Shown here: one piece after another, positions 1-7,749 of the stretch
Numbering within the stretch: the stretch's first letter is position 1
Layout of the letters: the number at the start of each line of letters is the position of its first letter
Made by a program: the position numbers and the translations under genes
From: Erythrobacter sp.
GTDB taxonomy: Bacteria > Pseudomonadota > Alphaproteobacteria > Sphingomonadales > Sphingomonadaceae
Direction of reading: 5' to 3'
DNA length: 64,000 nucleotides
Assembly: GCA_024642565.1 (NCBI GenBank)
Contig: JAHEAV010000001.1
Coordinates: 124,001-188,000, forward strand
Notes under the pieces: generated by a model
Told to the model about the DNA's origin: nothing
The model's input: the letters and a program-made list of their open reading frames with translations, nothing else
The model's database searches: none

Positions 1-151
1 CGCGTGCAGCGATTTCAGGCACGACTCCGCCATAGGGCGCGTGCTCCGCGTCCTGCGAGGCGATCCGCTGCGCCACAATCTTCCGGTCAGTGGTGACCAG
101 CGCTGCCGCAGTCTCATCGCAACTGGACTCTATTCCGAGCACGATCCCCAT
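1..151 (-). CDS. tsaD: tRNA N6-adenosine threonylcarbamoyltransferase TsaD, N-terminal part
   Basis: Only the first 50 codons are in the window; the gene runs off the left edge. The N-terminus reads [18 protein letters not shown], the ASKHA-fold opening typical of TsaD/Kae1, followed by the family motif VVPEIAAR. TsaD transfers the threonylcarbamoyl group from TC-AMP to A37 of ANN-decoding tRNAs together with TsaB and TsaE. It is divergent from hemC with only 45 bp between the start codons, a gene order common in Alphaproteobacteria. The ATG lies just downstream of a candidate -10 element, with no Shine-Dalgarno sequence, so the message may be leaderless. Confidence 0.93.
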   Translation of the reverse strand, partial: MGIVLGIESSCDETAAALVTTDRKIVAQRIASQDAEHAPYGGVVPEIAAR

Positions 152-159
152 AGTGCTTC

Positions 160-188
160 CCCTTAGCGAGATGGGTGGCTAGAGCAAG
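160..188 (-). promoter_or_regulatory. Candidate tsaD promoter (CTTGCT-N17-TAAGGG)
   Basis: On the minus strand CTTGCT (188-183) is followed after 17 bp by TAAGGG (165-160). The same architecture occurs upstream of typA and ndk. The expected transcription start, about 7 bp past the -10, falls within a base or two of the tsaD ATG at 151. This is a pattern-based prediction. Confidence 0.45.
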
Positions 189-196
189 CGTGCCCT

Positions 197-1150
197 ATGA
201 ATAGACCCAATAATCCTGCTCCGCTGTTGCGGCTTGGAACCCGTCAGTCGCCGCTGGCGATGGCGCAAGCGCATGAAGCCCGTTCGCGATTATGCGCGGC
301 GCATGGCTGGGATGAAAGCGCGGTCGCCCTGGTCCCTGTGCGTGCAAGCGGTGACCGGATTACGGACCGCCCCTTGGCCGACATCGGCGGCAAGGCCCTG
401 TGGACCAAGGAACTCGATGCATGGCTAGATGAAGGCCATATTGATGCTGCCGTTCATTCGATGAAGGACGTCGAGACGGTGCGGCCAGCCAATCTGACCA
501 TCGCGGCCATTCTGCCGCGCGCTGATGTTCGGGACGTTCTGATCGGAGCAGCGGGCATTGCCGCCATACCTCAGGGTGCACGGATCGGTACGAGCGCGCC
601 GCGCCGCGCCGCGCAAATGCTGCATCACCGGCCCGATTGCGAGATTGTAACGTTTCGCGGCAACGTCGCCACCCGGCTGGCCAAGCTGGCAGCGGGTGAA
701 GCGGATGTAACCTTGCTTGCCGCCGCCGGGCTGGACCGGCTTGGCCGCACCGGTACCGGTACTGCTCTTGACGCCGAAGAATGGCTGCCGGCGCCTGCTC
801 AAGGGGCGATCGGGATCGAATGCCGCGCAGGCGATGATCGGGTGTGCGGCTTGGTGGCGGCGATCGATCACGCCCCCAGCCATAGCGCCGTGATTGCAGA
901 GCGCGCCTTGCTTGCTGCGCTAGGTGGTAATTGCCATAGCCCGATTGCGGTGCTCACCACGATGCAAGGCGAAGTCGTAACGATGCGGGCTGCCATTTAT
1001 AGCCCGGATGGAACGGAACGGATCGAGGCCGCGGCCGATTTCGCGTTGGGCGACACGGGCGGTCCGGCGCGGATTGCGCAGGATTTGCTTTCTCGGGCGT
1101 CTGCCGGCGTTCGGGCATATTTCAGCGGCCTTGCGAGTGCCGTGGATTGA
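197..1150 (+). CDS. hemC: Hydroxymethylbilane synthase (porphobilinogen deaminase)
   Basis: This enzyme polymerises four porphobilinogen molecules into hydroxymethylbilane in the cytoplasmic tetrapyrrole pathway. The 317-residue length is normal. The N-terminus carries the family motif LGTRQSPLAMAQA, and the dipyrromethane-cofactor cysteine is Cys246 in GGNCHSPIA. The conserved SMKDVET and GTSAPRRAAQ substrate-binding segments are also present. It is the first gene of a hemC-hemD-mic60 run: the last codons overlap the TTG start of hemD by 4 bp. The ATG at 197 begins only about 45 bp from tsaD, leaving room for a very short leader. Confidence 0.96.
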   Translation: MNRPNNPAPLLRLGTRQSPLAMAQAHEARSRLCAAHGWDESAVALVPVRASGDRITDRPLADIGGKALWTKELDAWLDEGHIDAAVHSMKDVETVRPANLTIAAILPRADVRDVLIGAAGIAAIPQGARIGTSAPRRAAQMLHHRPDCEIVTFRGNVATRLAKLAAGEADVTLLAAAGLDRLGRTGTGTALDAEEWLPAPAQGAIGIECRAGDDRVCGLVAAIDHAPSHSAVIAERALLAALGGNCHSPIAVLTTMQGEVVTMRAAIYSPDGTERIEAAADFALGDTGGPARIAQDLLSRASAGVRAYFSGLASAVD

Positions 1151-1872
1151 CCAATCCGGTTTTCGTGATCCGCGCAGAGCCAGGATTTTCCGTGACGCTC
1201 GCACGTGGCCGCCAGTTGGGCATCGACATTTCCGGGCAACCCCTGTTCGAAATACGCGCCCGCCCATGGCAGGCGCCGGACCTGGAGGCTGTCGATGGTT
1301 TGCTGATTGGTAGCGGCAATGCGATCCGCGAGGGCGGGGCGCCGTTGCGGCGGTTTCACCGCAAGCCTGTCTATGCGGTGGGGGCGACCACGGCGGCGGA
1401 AGCGCGGTTGGCAGGATTTTCGGTTGCAAGGGCTGGCACTGGTGGTTTGCAGGCTCTGATCGACACCATCGCGCTGGAAACAAGCGGGGAAAAACCGCTG
1501 CGCTTGCTGCGCCTTGCCGGGGCAGACAATGTCCCCCTGTATCCGGCCGAGAATATTACTATCGAAGAACGTGTGGTTTACGAACAGGCCGCTTTGCCCA
1601 TGTCGCCAGATTTGGAAGGTTCCTTGCGAAAAGGCGGCGTGGTCTTGCTGCATTCAGCCGCTTCGACCCGGCATCTGGAGCAGGAATGCCAGCGCCTCTC
1701 GATCCCGACCGAAGCGCTGGCGCTGGCCGCACTAGGGCCGCGAATTGCTGCTGCTGCGACTTGCAAATGGGCGGAAATTCGCCATGCTCCTTCCCCGAAC
1801 GATGCTGCCTTGCTGGCCTTGGCCAAAGACATGTGCCAAGAAAGCCGTAAAGACAGCCCCGGCAAGGGGTAA
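1147..1872 (+). CDS. hemD: Uroporphyrinogen-III synthase
   Basis: HemD closes and inverts ring D of hydroxymethylbilane to give uroporphyrinogen III. The 241-residue protein starts with TNPVFVIRAEPG, the usual opening strand of the first HemD domain, and has the second-domain segment LLHSAASTRHL. HemD is poorly conserved in sequence, so position directly after hemC is an important part of the evidence. The start is TTG within TTGA, overlapping the hemC stop, which implies translational coupling. Downstream, the mic60-like gene starts 22 bp after the stop. Confidence 0.88.
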   Translation: MTNPVFVIRAEPGFSVTLARGRQLGIDISGQPLFEIRARPWQAPDLEAVDGLLIGSGNAIREGGAPLRRFHRKPVYAVGATTAAEARLAGFSVARAGTGGLQALIDTIALETSGEKPLRLLRLAGADNVPLYPAENITIEERVVYEQAALPMSPDLEGSLRKGGVVLLHSAASTRHLEQECQRLSIPTEALALAALGPRIAAAATCKWAEIRHAPSPNDAALLALAKDMCQESRKDSPGKG

Positions 1873-1894
1873 AACGGTCGCAGAACGGGAATTG

Positions 1895-2818
1895 ATGGAA
1901 ACCTATCCGAGCCACACTCGAGCAAAAAACAATCCGATGCGTCTAATTCTCGGCATCGCGCTGGGGGCATTTCTGCTCGGGGCGTCGATGGTCGGCTACA
2001 TCGCTTATAAAATGCGTGATGGCTGGTCTGTTACAACGGATGGCGCGGTGCCTGCCGTTGCGCCATCGGACAAACTGGCTGGAACCGTGCCCAATCCGAA
2101 GACCGGTGCACTCCCTAACGCGGCGGAAACGGCCGCTGCCAAGGATGCAAGTCAGGCCGTTGAACGGGTCGTGGAACAGCAAGGCGGCCTGGAACAACGC
2201 CTGGCCGCAGCTGAACAGAGACTGGCGCGCCTCGATCTGCAATCGCAAGCCGCCACGGGCAATGCTGCCCGTGCGGAAGGGTTGTTGATCGCATTTGCGA
2301 CCCGCCGCGCGTTGGAGCGGGGCGCGGAGCTTGGATATCTGGCCGATCAATTGCGCCTGCGTTTTGGCGATGCTTTGCCCAATGCGGTCAAGACTGTGAT
2401 CGCCACCTCACGCGAACCGGTGACGCGCGATCAATTGCTCGCCCGGCTCGAAGGTCTGGGGCCGGAATTGTCGGCTTCATCCGATGAACCATCGCTAGAC
2501 CGGGTCATGCGCGAGCTTGGTGAACTGTTCATAATTCGCCGGGAAACCGCGCCGTCACCACAACCGCAAAAGCGCCTTGATAGGGCGCGCTTCTTTCTGG
2601 AAAGCGGGCGGGTTTCTGCCGCAATTGAGGAAGTAAAACTTCTGCCTGGCGCTGAACGCGCAGCGGCATGGATCAAGGATGCCCAACGCTACGACGCCGC
2701 CCAGCGCGCGCTTGACCTGATTGAGACATCAGCTGTGCTTGAACCGCGTCGTCTACGGGATAGCGAAGGCAAACGGGTCGAACAGCCGAGCCTTGCGAGC
2801 GAAGGCGGCCAGCTTTAA
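1895..2818 (+). CDS. Mitofilin/Mic60-like inner-membrane protein
   Basis: From the ATG at 1895 the protein has 307 residues: a short basic N-terminus, one membrane segment at about residues 16-38 (LILGIALGAFLLGASMVGYI), a low-complexity linker, an Ala/Glu/Gln-rich coiled coil at about 84-125, and a helical C-terminal domain. This is the layout of alphaproteobacterial Mic60, the ancestor of the mitochondrial cristae-junction protein, which is commonly encoded beside heme genes. An open frame extends upstream inside hemD, but there the residues are an out-of-frame reading of hemD. Function here is inferred from topology and context, without an alignment. Confidence 0.72.
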   Translation: METYPSHTRAKNNPMRLILGIALGAFLLGASMVGYIAYKMRDGWSVTTDGAVPAVAPSDKLAGTVPNPKTGALPNAAETAAAKDASQAVERVVEQQGGLEQRLAAAEQRLARLDLQSQAATGNAARAEGLLIAFATRRALERGAELGYLADQLRLRFGDALPNAVKTVIATSREPVTRDQLLARLEGLGPELSASSDEPSLDRVMRELGELFIIRRETAPSPQPQKRLDRARFFLESGRVSAAIEEVKLLPGAERAAAWIKDAQRYDAAQRALDLIETSAVLEPRRLRDSEGKRVEQPSLASEGGQL

Positions 2819-2822
2819 CCGG

Positions 2823-4037
2823 TTACGCTTTGAGCAGTTCGGGCAAGTCACCGGTAACCCCGCGTGCTTCATCCATGAACCAGTGTTTCAAGGCCGGCGT
2901 CCGCTGGATACCCGCCATTCCGAGCCGGCGGATTGCTGAGGCCGTGCGTCCGGGAATGCCGAAGATTCGTGTGAGCCCGTCGGTTGCCAGTGCGACGGTA
3001 AAGGCATCAAGCCCACGCCAATTTTCATACCGGGCCAGCAATTGTGCGTCGCCCGGTTCGAGGCCCAGGCGCATTCCTTCGGCAAGCACTTCAGCCAGCG
3101 CCCCGACATCGCGCAGTCCAAGATTGAGGCCCTGTCCGGCAATCGGATGAATCCCATGTGCGGCATCCCCAACCAGCGCCAGCCGCGGTGCGGTGATCCG
3201 GGCGGTATGATGAAAGCCGAGTGGATAGGATGATCGCGGTGCGACCGAGGTGATCGCCCCGAAAATATCGCCCATCCGCTTTTCGACTTCGCTCAGAAAA
3301 GCGCGGTCTGACAATTTGAGGACGCCGTTCGCGTCCCCTTCGTTGACGGTCCAGACAAGTGCGCTGCGGTGGCGACCCTGCGCATCGTCAAGCATTGGCA
3401 GAAGGGCAAATGGCCCAGCTGCATAGAAAATCTCCCAAGCGACATTTTGATGCGAGTTTTCATGCGTAAGCCCGGCAATGATTGCGCGGTGGGTGTAGTC
3501 CCACTTTGCCACTACCAGCCCGGCCTCCTCACGCGTGGGTGAGCGGCGCCCTTCGGCGGCGATCATCAGGCTGGCGGACAAGGCTTGACCGTCAGCAAGC
3601 GTTGCAGACACACCGAATTCGCCGCGTTGGCGCGCAATTACATCGGCCTTTGCATGCCAGGCAATCAGCGGTTCCGCGGCGGCGGCTTCGAACAAGGCGA
3701 GACGCAATTCGCGGTTGGCGAACATTCTGCCCAGCGAACCTTCATCCGGTGCCGGAGTAAAATCGAGCCGTCCCGGACGCATTTGGTCGGACACGGCGAT
3801 CGATGCGATTGGGCAGCCATGATGTTCCAGCCGCCCAGCCAGGCCGATGTTGGTGAACAGATTCCAACTGGCCGTGGAAATGGCAGAGGCGCGCCCGTCA
3901 AACCCTTCTGCGGTCAGTTCCGCCGGGTCGGCGCGGTCGACCACATGGCTGGAGATGCCCTTCTTTGCGGCAGCCAGAGCCAGTGTCATCCCGACCAGAC
4001 CGCCGCCAAGGATCAACAGATCGCGTGTGTTACTCAT
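2823..4037 (-). CDS. UbiH/UbiF-family FAD-dependent monooxygenase
   Basis: Aromatic-ring hydroxylase of the ubiquinone biosynthesis type, 404 residues. The N-terminal dinucleotide-binding motif is LLILGGGLVGMTLALAAAKKG and the second FAD motif is GDAAHGIHPIAGQGLNLG, which is diagnostic of the UbiH/COQ6 group. In this pathway such enzymes add hydroxyls to the polyprenyl-phenol ring at the cytoplasmic face of the membrane. Which carbon this one attacks (UbiH, UbiF, UbiI or UbiL role) cannot be decided from sequence by eye. It converges on the mic60-like gene with only 4 bp between stops and is divergent from the DsbD-like gene. Confidence 0.88.
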   Translation of the reverse strand: MSNTRDLLILGGGLVGMTLALAAAKKGISSHVVDRADPAELTAEGFDGRASAISTASWNLFTNIGLAGRLEHHGCPIASIAVSDQMRPGRLDFTPAPDEGSLGRMFANRELRLALFEAAAAEPLIAWHAKADVIARQRGEFGVSATLADGQALSASLMIAAEGRRSPTREEAGLVVAKWDYTHRAIIAGLTHENSHQNVAWEIFYAAGPFALLPMLDDAQGRHRSALVWTVNEGDANGVLKLSDRAFLSEVEKRMGDIFGAITSVAPRSSYPLGFHHTARITAPRLALVGDAAHGIHPIAGQGLNLGLRDVGALAEVLAEGMRLGLEPGDAQLLARYENWRGLDAFTVALATDGLTRIFGIPGRTASAIRRLGMAGIQRTPALKHWFMDEARGVTGDLPELLKA

Positions 4038-4110
4038 GCATTTCCTGCCGCGTTACCATGATTATTTCGTAACATCTTCTTGGCCATGACTGAACTCTGG
4101 TGCAAGGGGA

Positions 4111-6198
4111 ATGGCTGTCATGATTGCTTTGCGTAACCTGTCCCGATTGCTGCTGTCATGGCTGATTGCCCTGTCGGCAGCTCTGGGTGTGGCTATGGCT
4201 ATGCCGACTGGCGCAAGCGCCCAGGAAACCAATATTTCGGCGGAACTTGTGCCTGATGGGCCGGCAATACCGGGGCAGGACCTGATGTTGGCACTTCATT
4301 TCACCCCCAAATCCGGTTGGCATGGTTACTGGAAAAACCCCGGAGATGCCGGTTACGGGATGCAGCTTGACTGGCGATTGCCGCCCGGATGGAAAGCGGG
4401 TGAACCGCTTTATCCCGTTCCGCAACGGCTCGTCATCAGCGGTCTGATGAACCATGTCTATGAAGGGGACTACGCGGTTCTGGTGCCGCTGAAAGTTCCG
4501 GCGGGCACCTCTGCCGGTTTGCCGGTTCCTGTTGGGCTTGATGCGCAATGGCTCGCCTGTACGGACAAGATCTGTGTGCCTGAGCGGGCGAGCCTGTCTT
4601 TATCCTTGAGGACCAGCGGGCAGACAGTCCGCAACAAGGATTTTGACCTGTGGCGCGCGGCGATCCCGCCGTTAATTGACCGGCAGGGCACCTTTGCCAC
4701 AACGAAGGATCAATTGCGTCTGGCCGTCCCGTTGCCGGCTGCACTGCCACTGCCGGATCCTCATATCTTCATCGAGAACATCGATCTTGTCGGTTATGCG
4801 GGCACCCAGAATTTTTCGCGTCAGGGTGACATGCTGATCGCGGAATTGCCGCTTTCCCATTTGGCTGATCCGCAAAAGGCAATTGACGGTATCCTTTCCT
4901 TCGGCGGCGAACGGGGCAATGGTGTTCGTTTCATGGCGCGGCCCGGCATAGTGCCAATCGGCGGCGATCCGCTTGCGCCTGCGTCCCTTTCGATACCGCC
5001 ATGGTGGACCTTGCTGCTTGGCGCATTGGCAGGCGGCCTGTTGCTCAACATCATGCCTTGTGTCTTCCCGATCCTGAGCCTCAAGGCGCTAAGCCTTGCG
5101 AGGGCGGGCGAAAGCCAGCGCCAGGCAAGGCGCGAGGCGCTGGCCTATACCGCCGGGGTTGTCCTTGCCTGCGTTGCGCTGGGCGGTTTGATGCTGGCGC
5201 TGCGTGCCGCCGGGCAACAGGTGGGATGGGCGTTCCAACTGCAGGAACCCCTGGTGGTGGTGGCGCTGTTATTTCTGGCGCTGGCGATCACGGCCAACCT
5301 TGCAGGGTGGTTCGATTTGCCCTCAATCCCGATAACGCGCAGTGGTGAACCGGCCAGTGCTTTTGCGACGGGTTTGCTGGCTGCGGTTGCCGCCACCCCC
5401 TGTACCGGCCCGTTCATGGCGGCTGCCTTGGGGGCGGCACTACTATTGCCCGCACTGCAAGGTTTGCTGCTGTTTGCGGCCCTTGGGCTGGGCTTGGCGT
5501 TACCATTCATAGCCATTGGCTTTGTTCCGGCTTTGCGCCGCCTTCTGCCCCGACCCGGCAAGTGGATGGAGACGTTCCGCAAGCTGATGGCCGTCCCGAT
5601 GGGTTTGACTGCGCTGGCCCTTCTGTGGCTCATTTGGCGGCTGGGCGGCATAGCGTTCGCAGCCATGGGCCTGGCGGCCGCGGCTATTGTCCTTTTGGCT
5701 TTGGTGATTGCATGCGGCGCCATGTTCCGGAATGGCGCCTTACGATCTGCAACCGCGTTGTTTCTTGTTCTTGCGGGCGGAACGCTGGTGGCAGGCCTGC
5801 CGCAGATTGGCACCTCCGGCAATCCGGCAAGTGAGGCGGATATTCTTGGGTCAGAACCCTTTAGCGAAGCTGCGCTGAACTCCGCACAGGCTGAAGGGCG
5901 CCCGGTCTTTCTGTATTTCACTGCCGACTGGTGCCTCACCTGCAAGGTCAATGAAAGTATCGCAATCGAGCGTGACGCAACCCGCGCCGCCTTTGCCAAG
6001 GCAGGGGTGGTTACGCTGAAGGGGGATTGGACCCGCCGCGATCCGGCAATCACCGCATTCCTGTCTAGGCAAGGCGCGGCGGGTATCCCGCTATATTTAT
6101 GGTACGCGCCCGGAGCCAAGCCGCAGCAGCTCGATCAAGTACTCGCACCGGATAGTCTGGTTACGCTGGCGGCTCAGTTGCCTGCGCCGGCTCCCTAG
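4111..6198 (+). CDS. DsbD/ScsB-like thiol:disulfide interchange protein
   Basis: The 695-residue protein begins with a signal peptide ending near ASAQE. It then has a periplasmic immunoglobulin-like domain (about 30-290) containing a Cys pair in WLACTDKICVP, an eight-helix DsbD/CcdA membrane domain with paired cysteines Cys317 (MPCVFP) and Cys431 (TPCTGPF), and a C-terminal thioredoxin domain with Cys608-x2-Cys611 (WCLTC). Electrons pass from cytoplasmic thioredoxin across the membrane to periplasmic targets. The large N-terminal domain is of the ScsB kind. A second ATG at 4120 has better spacing from AAGGGG (4104-4109) and may be the true start. Confidence 0.88.
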   Translation: MAVMIALRNLSRLLLSWLIALSAALGVAMAMPTGASAQETNISAELVPDGPAIPGQDLMLALHFTPKSGWHGYWKNPGDAGYGMQLDWRLPPGWKAGEPLYPVPQRLVISGLMNHVYEGDYAVLVPLKVPAGTSAGLPVPVGLDAQWLACTDKICVPERASLSLSLRTSGQTVRNKDFDLWRAAIPPLIDRQGTFATTKDQLRLAVPLPAALPLPDPHIFIENIDLVGYAGTQNFSRQGDMLIAELPLSHLADPQKAIDGILSFGGERGNGVRFMARPGIVPIGGDPLAPASLSIPPWWTLLLGALAGGLLLNIMPCVFPILSLKALSLARAGESQRQARREALAYTAGVVLACVALGGLMLALRAAGQQVGWAFQLQEPLVVVALLFLALAITANLAGWFDLPSIPITRSGEPASAFATGLLAAVAATPCTGPFMAAALGAALLLPALQGLLLFAALGLGLALPFIAIGFVPALRRLLPRPGKWMETFRKLMAVPMGLTALALLWLIWRLGGIAFAAMGLAAAAIVLLALVIACGAMFRNGALRSATALFLVLAGGTLVAGLPQIGTSGNPASEADILGSEPFSEAALNSAQAEGRPVFLYFTADWCLTCKVNESIAIERDATRAAFAKAGVVTLKGDWTRRDPAITAFLSRQGAAGIPLYLWYAPGAKPQQLDQVLAPDSLVTLAAQLPAPAP

Positions 6199-6721
6199 GA
6201 AGGCGGCAGGCGTCGATCAGTTGGCCTGGCACTGCGCTGGGATTGAGTTCCAGCTTGCCCGCGCCCGGCAAGGTCGCCGCAACTGCCCTTGTTCCGGTCA
6301 ATACATCCAGTCGTGGGTCATCGGCGTGAATCTTGCCCTCCCACAGCCATGCTCGCCCATTCCAGACAGCATCGACCGGCAAGCGAGCAATATGGCCATT
6401 GCCGACCAGTGCAAACAGGGCTTTCGCCTTGGGGTCGGCAGGTGCGTAGCGGGTAATGCGGATGCCTGGACCACCGGCATCTGCCACCTCGCAAGTCAGA
6501 GCCATCAACGGCGCTTCGCCAGAAATTCCGTAAAGGATGCGGGTGGGAACAGCCGTAACCGTCCACAGCGCGCCCGTTGCATCGGGCGAAGGTTGTGGTT
6601 CGCTCGGTCCGCCCCGGCTTTCCACCAGATTGACCCGCTCGACATAATCATCGGTCGCGGGCGGTTTACAGCCAGCCAGGGACAACAGAAGGGCGGTGCA
6701 CAGAAAGACACGTATGGTCAT
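6161..6721 (-). CDS. Putative lipoprotein of unknown function
   Basis: The 186-residue protein starts MTIRVFLCTALLLSLAGC, a lipoprotein signal with lipobox LAGC (lipidated Cys18). The mature part has no motif I recognise. It has one internal cysteine (LTCEVADAGGPG) and a C-terminal DACRLP. A start seven codons upstream (6742) is possible, but the signal peptide argues for 6721. Its 3' end overlaps the dsbD-like gene on the other strand by 38 bp. Confidence 0.68.
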   Translation of the reverse strand: MTIRVFLCTALLLSLAGCKPPATDDYVERVNLVESRGGPSEPQPSPDATGALWTVTAVPTRILYGISGEAPLMALTCEVADAGGPGIRITRYAPADPKAKALFALVGNGHIARLPVDAVWNGRAWLWEGKIHADDPRLDVLTGTRAVAATLPGAGKLELNPSAVPGQLIDACRLPREPAQATEPPA

Positions 6722-6839
6722 GCCGCGATGGAGCCCGTGCACGATCTAAAGCGGGAAATTGAACCGGTCATCCCGCCTCTTTGGCAGGACGGGGCGCACG
6801 GGTAAATCGCCCCGCAACACCCCGCTGTCGATATCCGGA

Positions 6840-7634
6840 TTACGAAGGTTTGCGAAAACGCATCATGAAACGGTCTGTCTTGCCGCGGATCGCCGGGTCA
6901 AATACGTTCGTGGTATGGTCATCATTCGGATTGGCCAGCAAATCGCTTTCCTCTTCGAGAATGAACCCGGCCTTTGCAAAATCGGCCCGTACTACGGCTG
7001 GATCGATCCGGTGGAAATTCTCCACGGTTTCCCGGGTGTCCCCCGGATTGCCGACATGGTCGATTATGCCAACAATCCCGCCGGGCCGTGTCGCAATATA
7101 CAAATTCGCGACAAATGCGTCAGGATCGGTGCGTGGGACCTGGTATTTTTCGCTTTCCCAATAAAGGTCATGGTAGTTGAGGTTAATGATCACGAAATCA
7201 AAGCTGTCTGGCGCATAGGTGAATTTTTCGAAGGGATAGACCGAAAGCGTTACGCCATGTGTCCGTCCGATCAGATCCTTCCAGGCGGCCATGGTTTTTT
7301 CCCCACTGGCGAATTGTTCGGGCTCCAGCGCGGTTACGGACCCTTCCGGTCCGACAGCGTTGGCCAGAATTTCGGTCCAATAGCCTGTGCCAGGAAACAT
7401 GTCGGCGGTGTCCATACCGGGCTGGAGACCCAGAAACGCCAGGGTTGCGACCGGCTTGCGTTCCCCGTCCATTTTTCGGGTGTAATCGGGCCGGTCTGGT
7501 GCCGCAATCGCGGCCTCAAGCACGGCTTGGCTGGCTGCAGTTGTCGACGAATCTTCACCCGCGATTGCCGGTGACGCGAAGCCCAACTGCAGAATTCCGC
7601 AAAAAAGAAGTGAAGCCGATAAAGGTTTGAGCAT
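6840..7634 (-). CDS. Exported class I SAM-dependent methyltransferase-like protein
   Basis: The 264-residue protein begins with a clear cleavable signal peptide (MLKPLSASLLFCGILQLGFA, cleavage near AIAG). The mature part resembles the predicted methyltransferases of COG4798: GMDTADMFPGTGYWTEILA is a modified SAM-binding motif I, followed by a Rossmann pattern (FDFVIINLNYHDLYW) and GGIVGIIDHVG. Proteins of this kind in related bacteria also carry export signals, although SAM is not expected in the periplasm, so activity is uncertain. Divergent or co-oriented partners are not informative; uvrB lies upstream on the same strand. Confidence 0.78.
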   Translation of the reverse strand: MLKPLSASLLFCGILQLGFASPAIAGEDSSTTAASQAVLEAAIAAPDRPDYTRKMDGERKPVATLAFLGLQPGMDTADMFPGTGYWTEILANAVGPEGSVTALEPEQFASGEKTMAAWKDLIGRTHGVTLSVYPFEKFTYAPDSFDFVIINLNYHDLYWESEKYQVPRTDPDAFVANLYIATRPGGIVGIIDHVGNPGDTRETVENFHRIDPAVVRADFAKAGFILEEESDLLANPNDDHTTNVFDPAIRGKTDRFMMRFRKPS

Positions 7635-7749
7635 GGTTTATCTCCCTGGATAGCCCCCCAAAGAGACCAGCCGAGCAACCCTGACAAGCCCGAAATATGA
7701 CGTCTGTCGAGTAACTTATGGCGCTAGACGAATTCCCGCTCTGTCAGCG

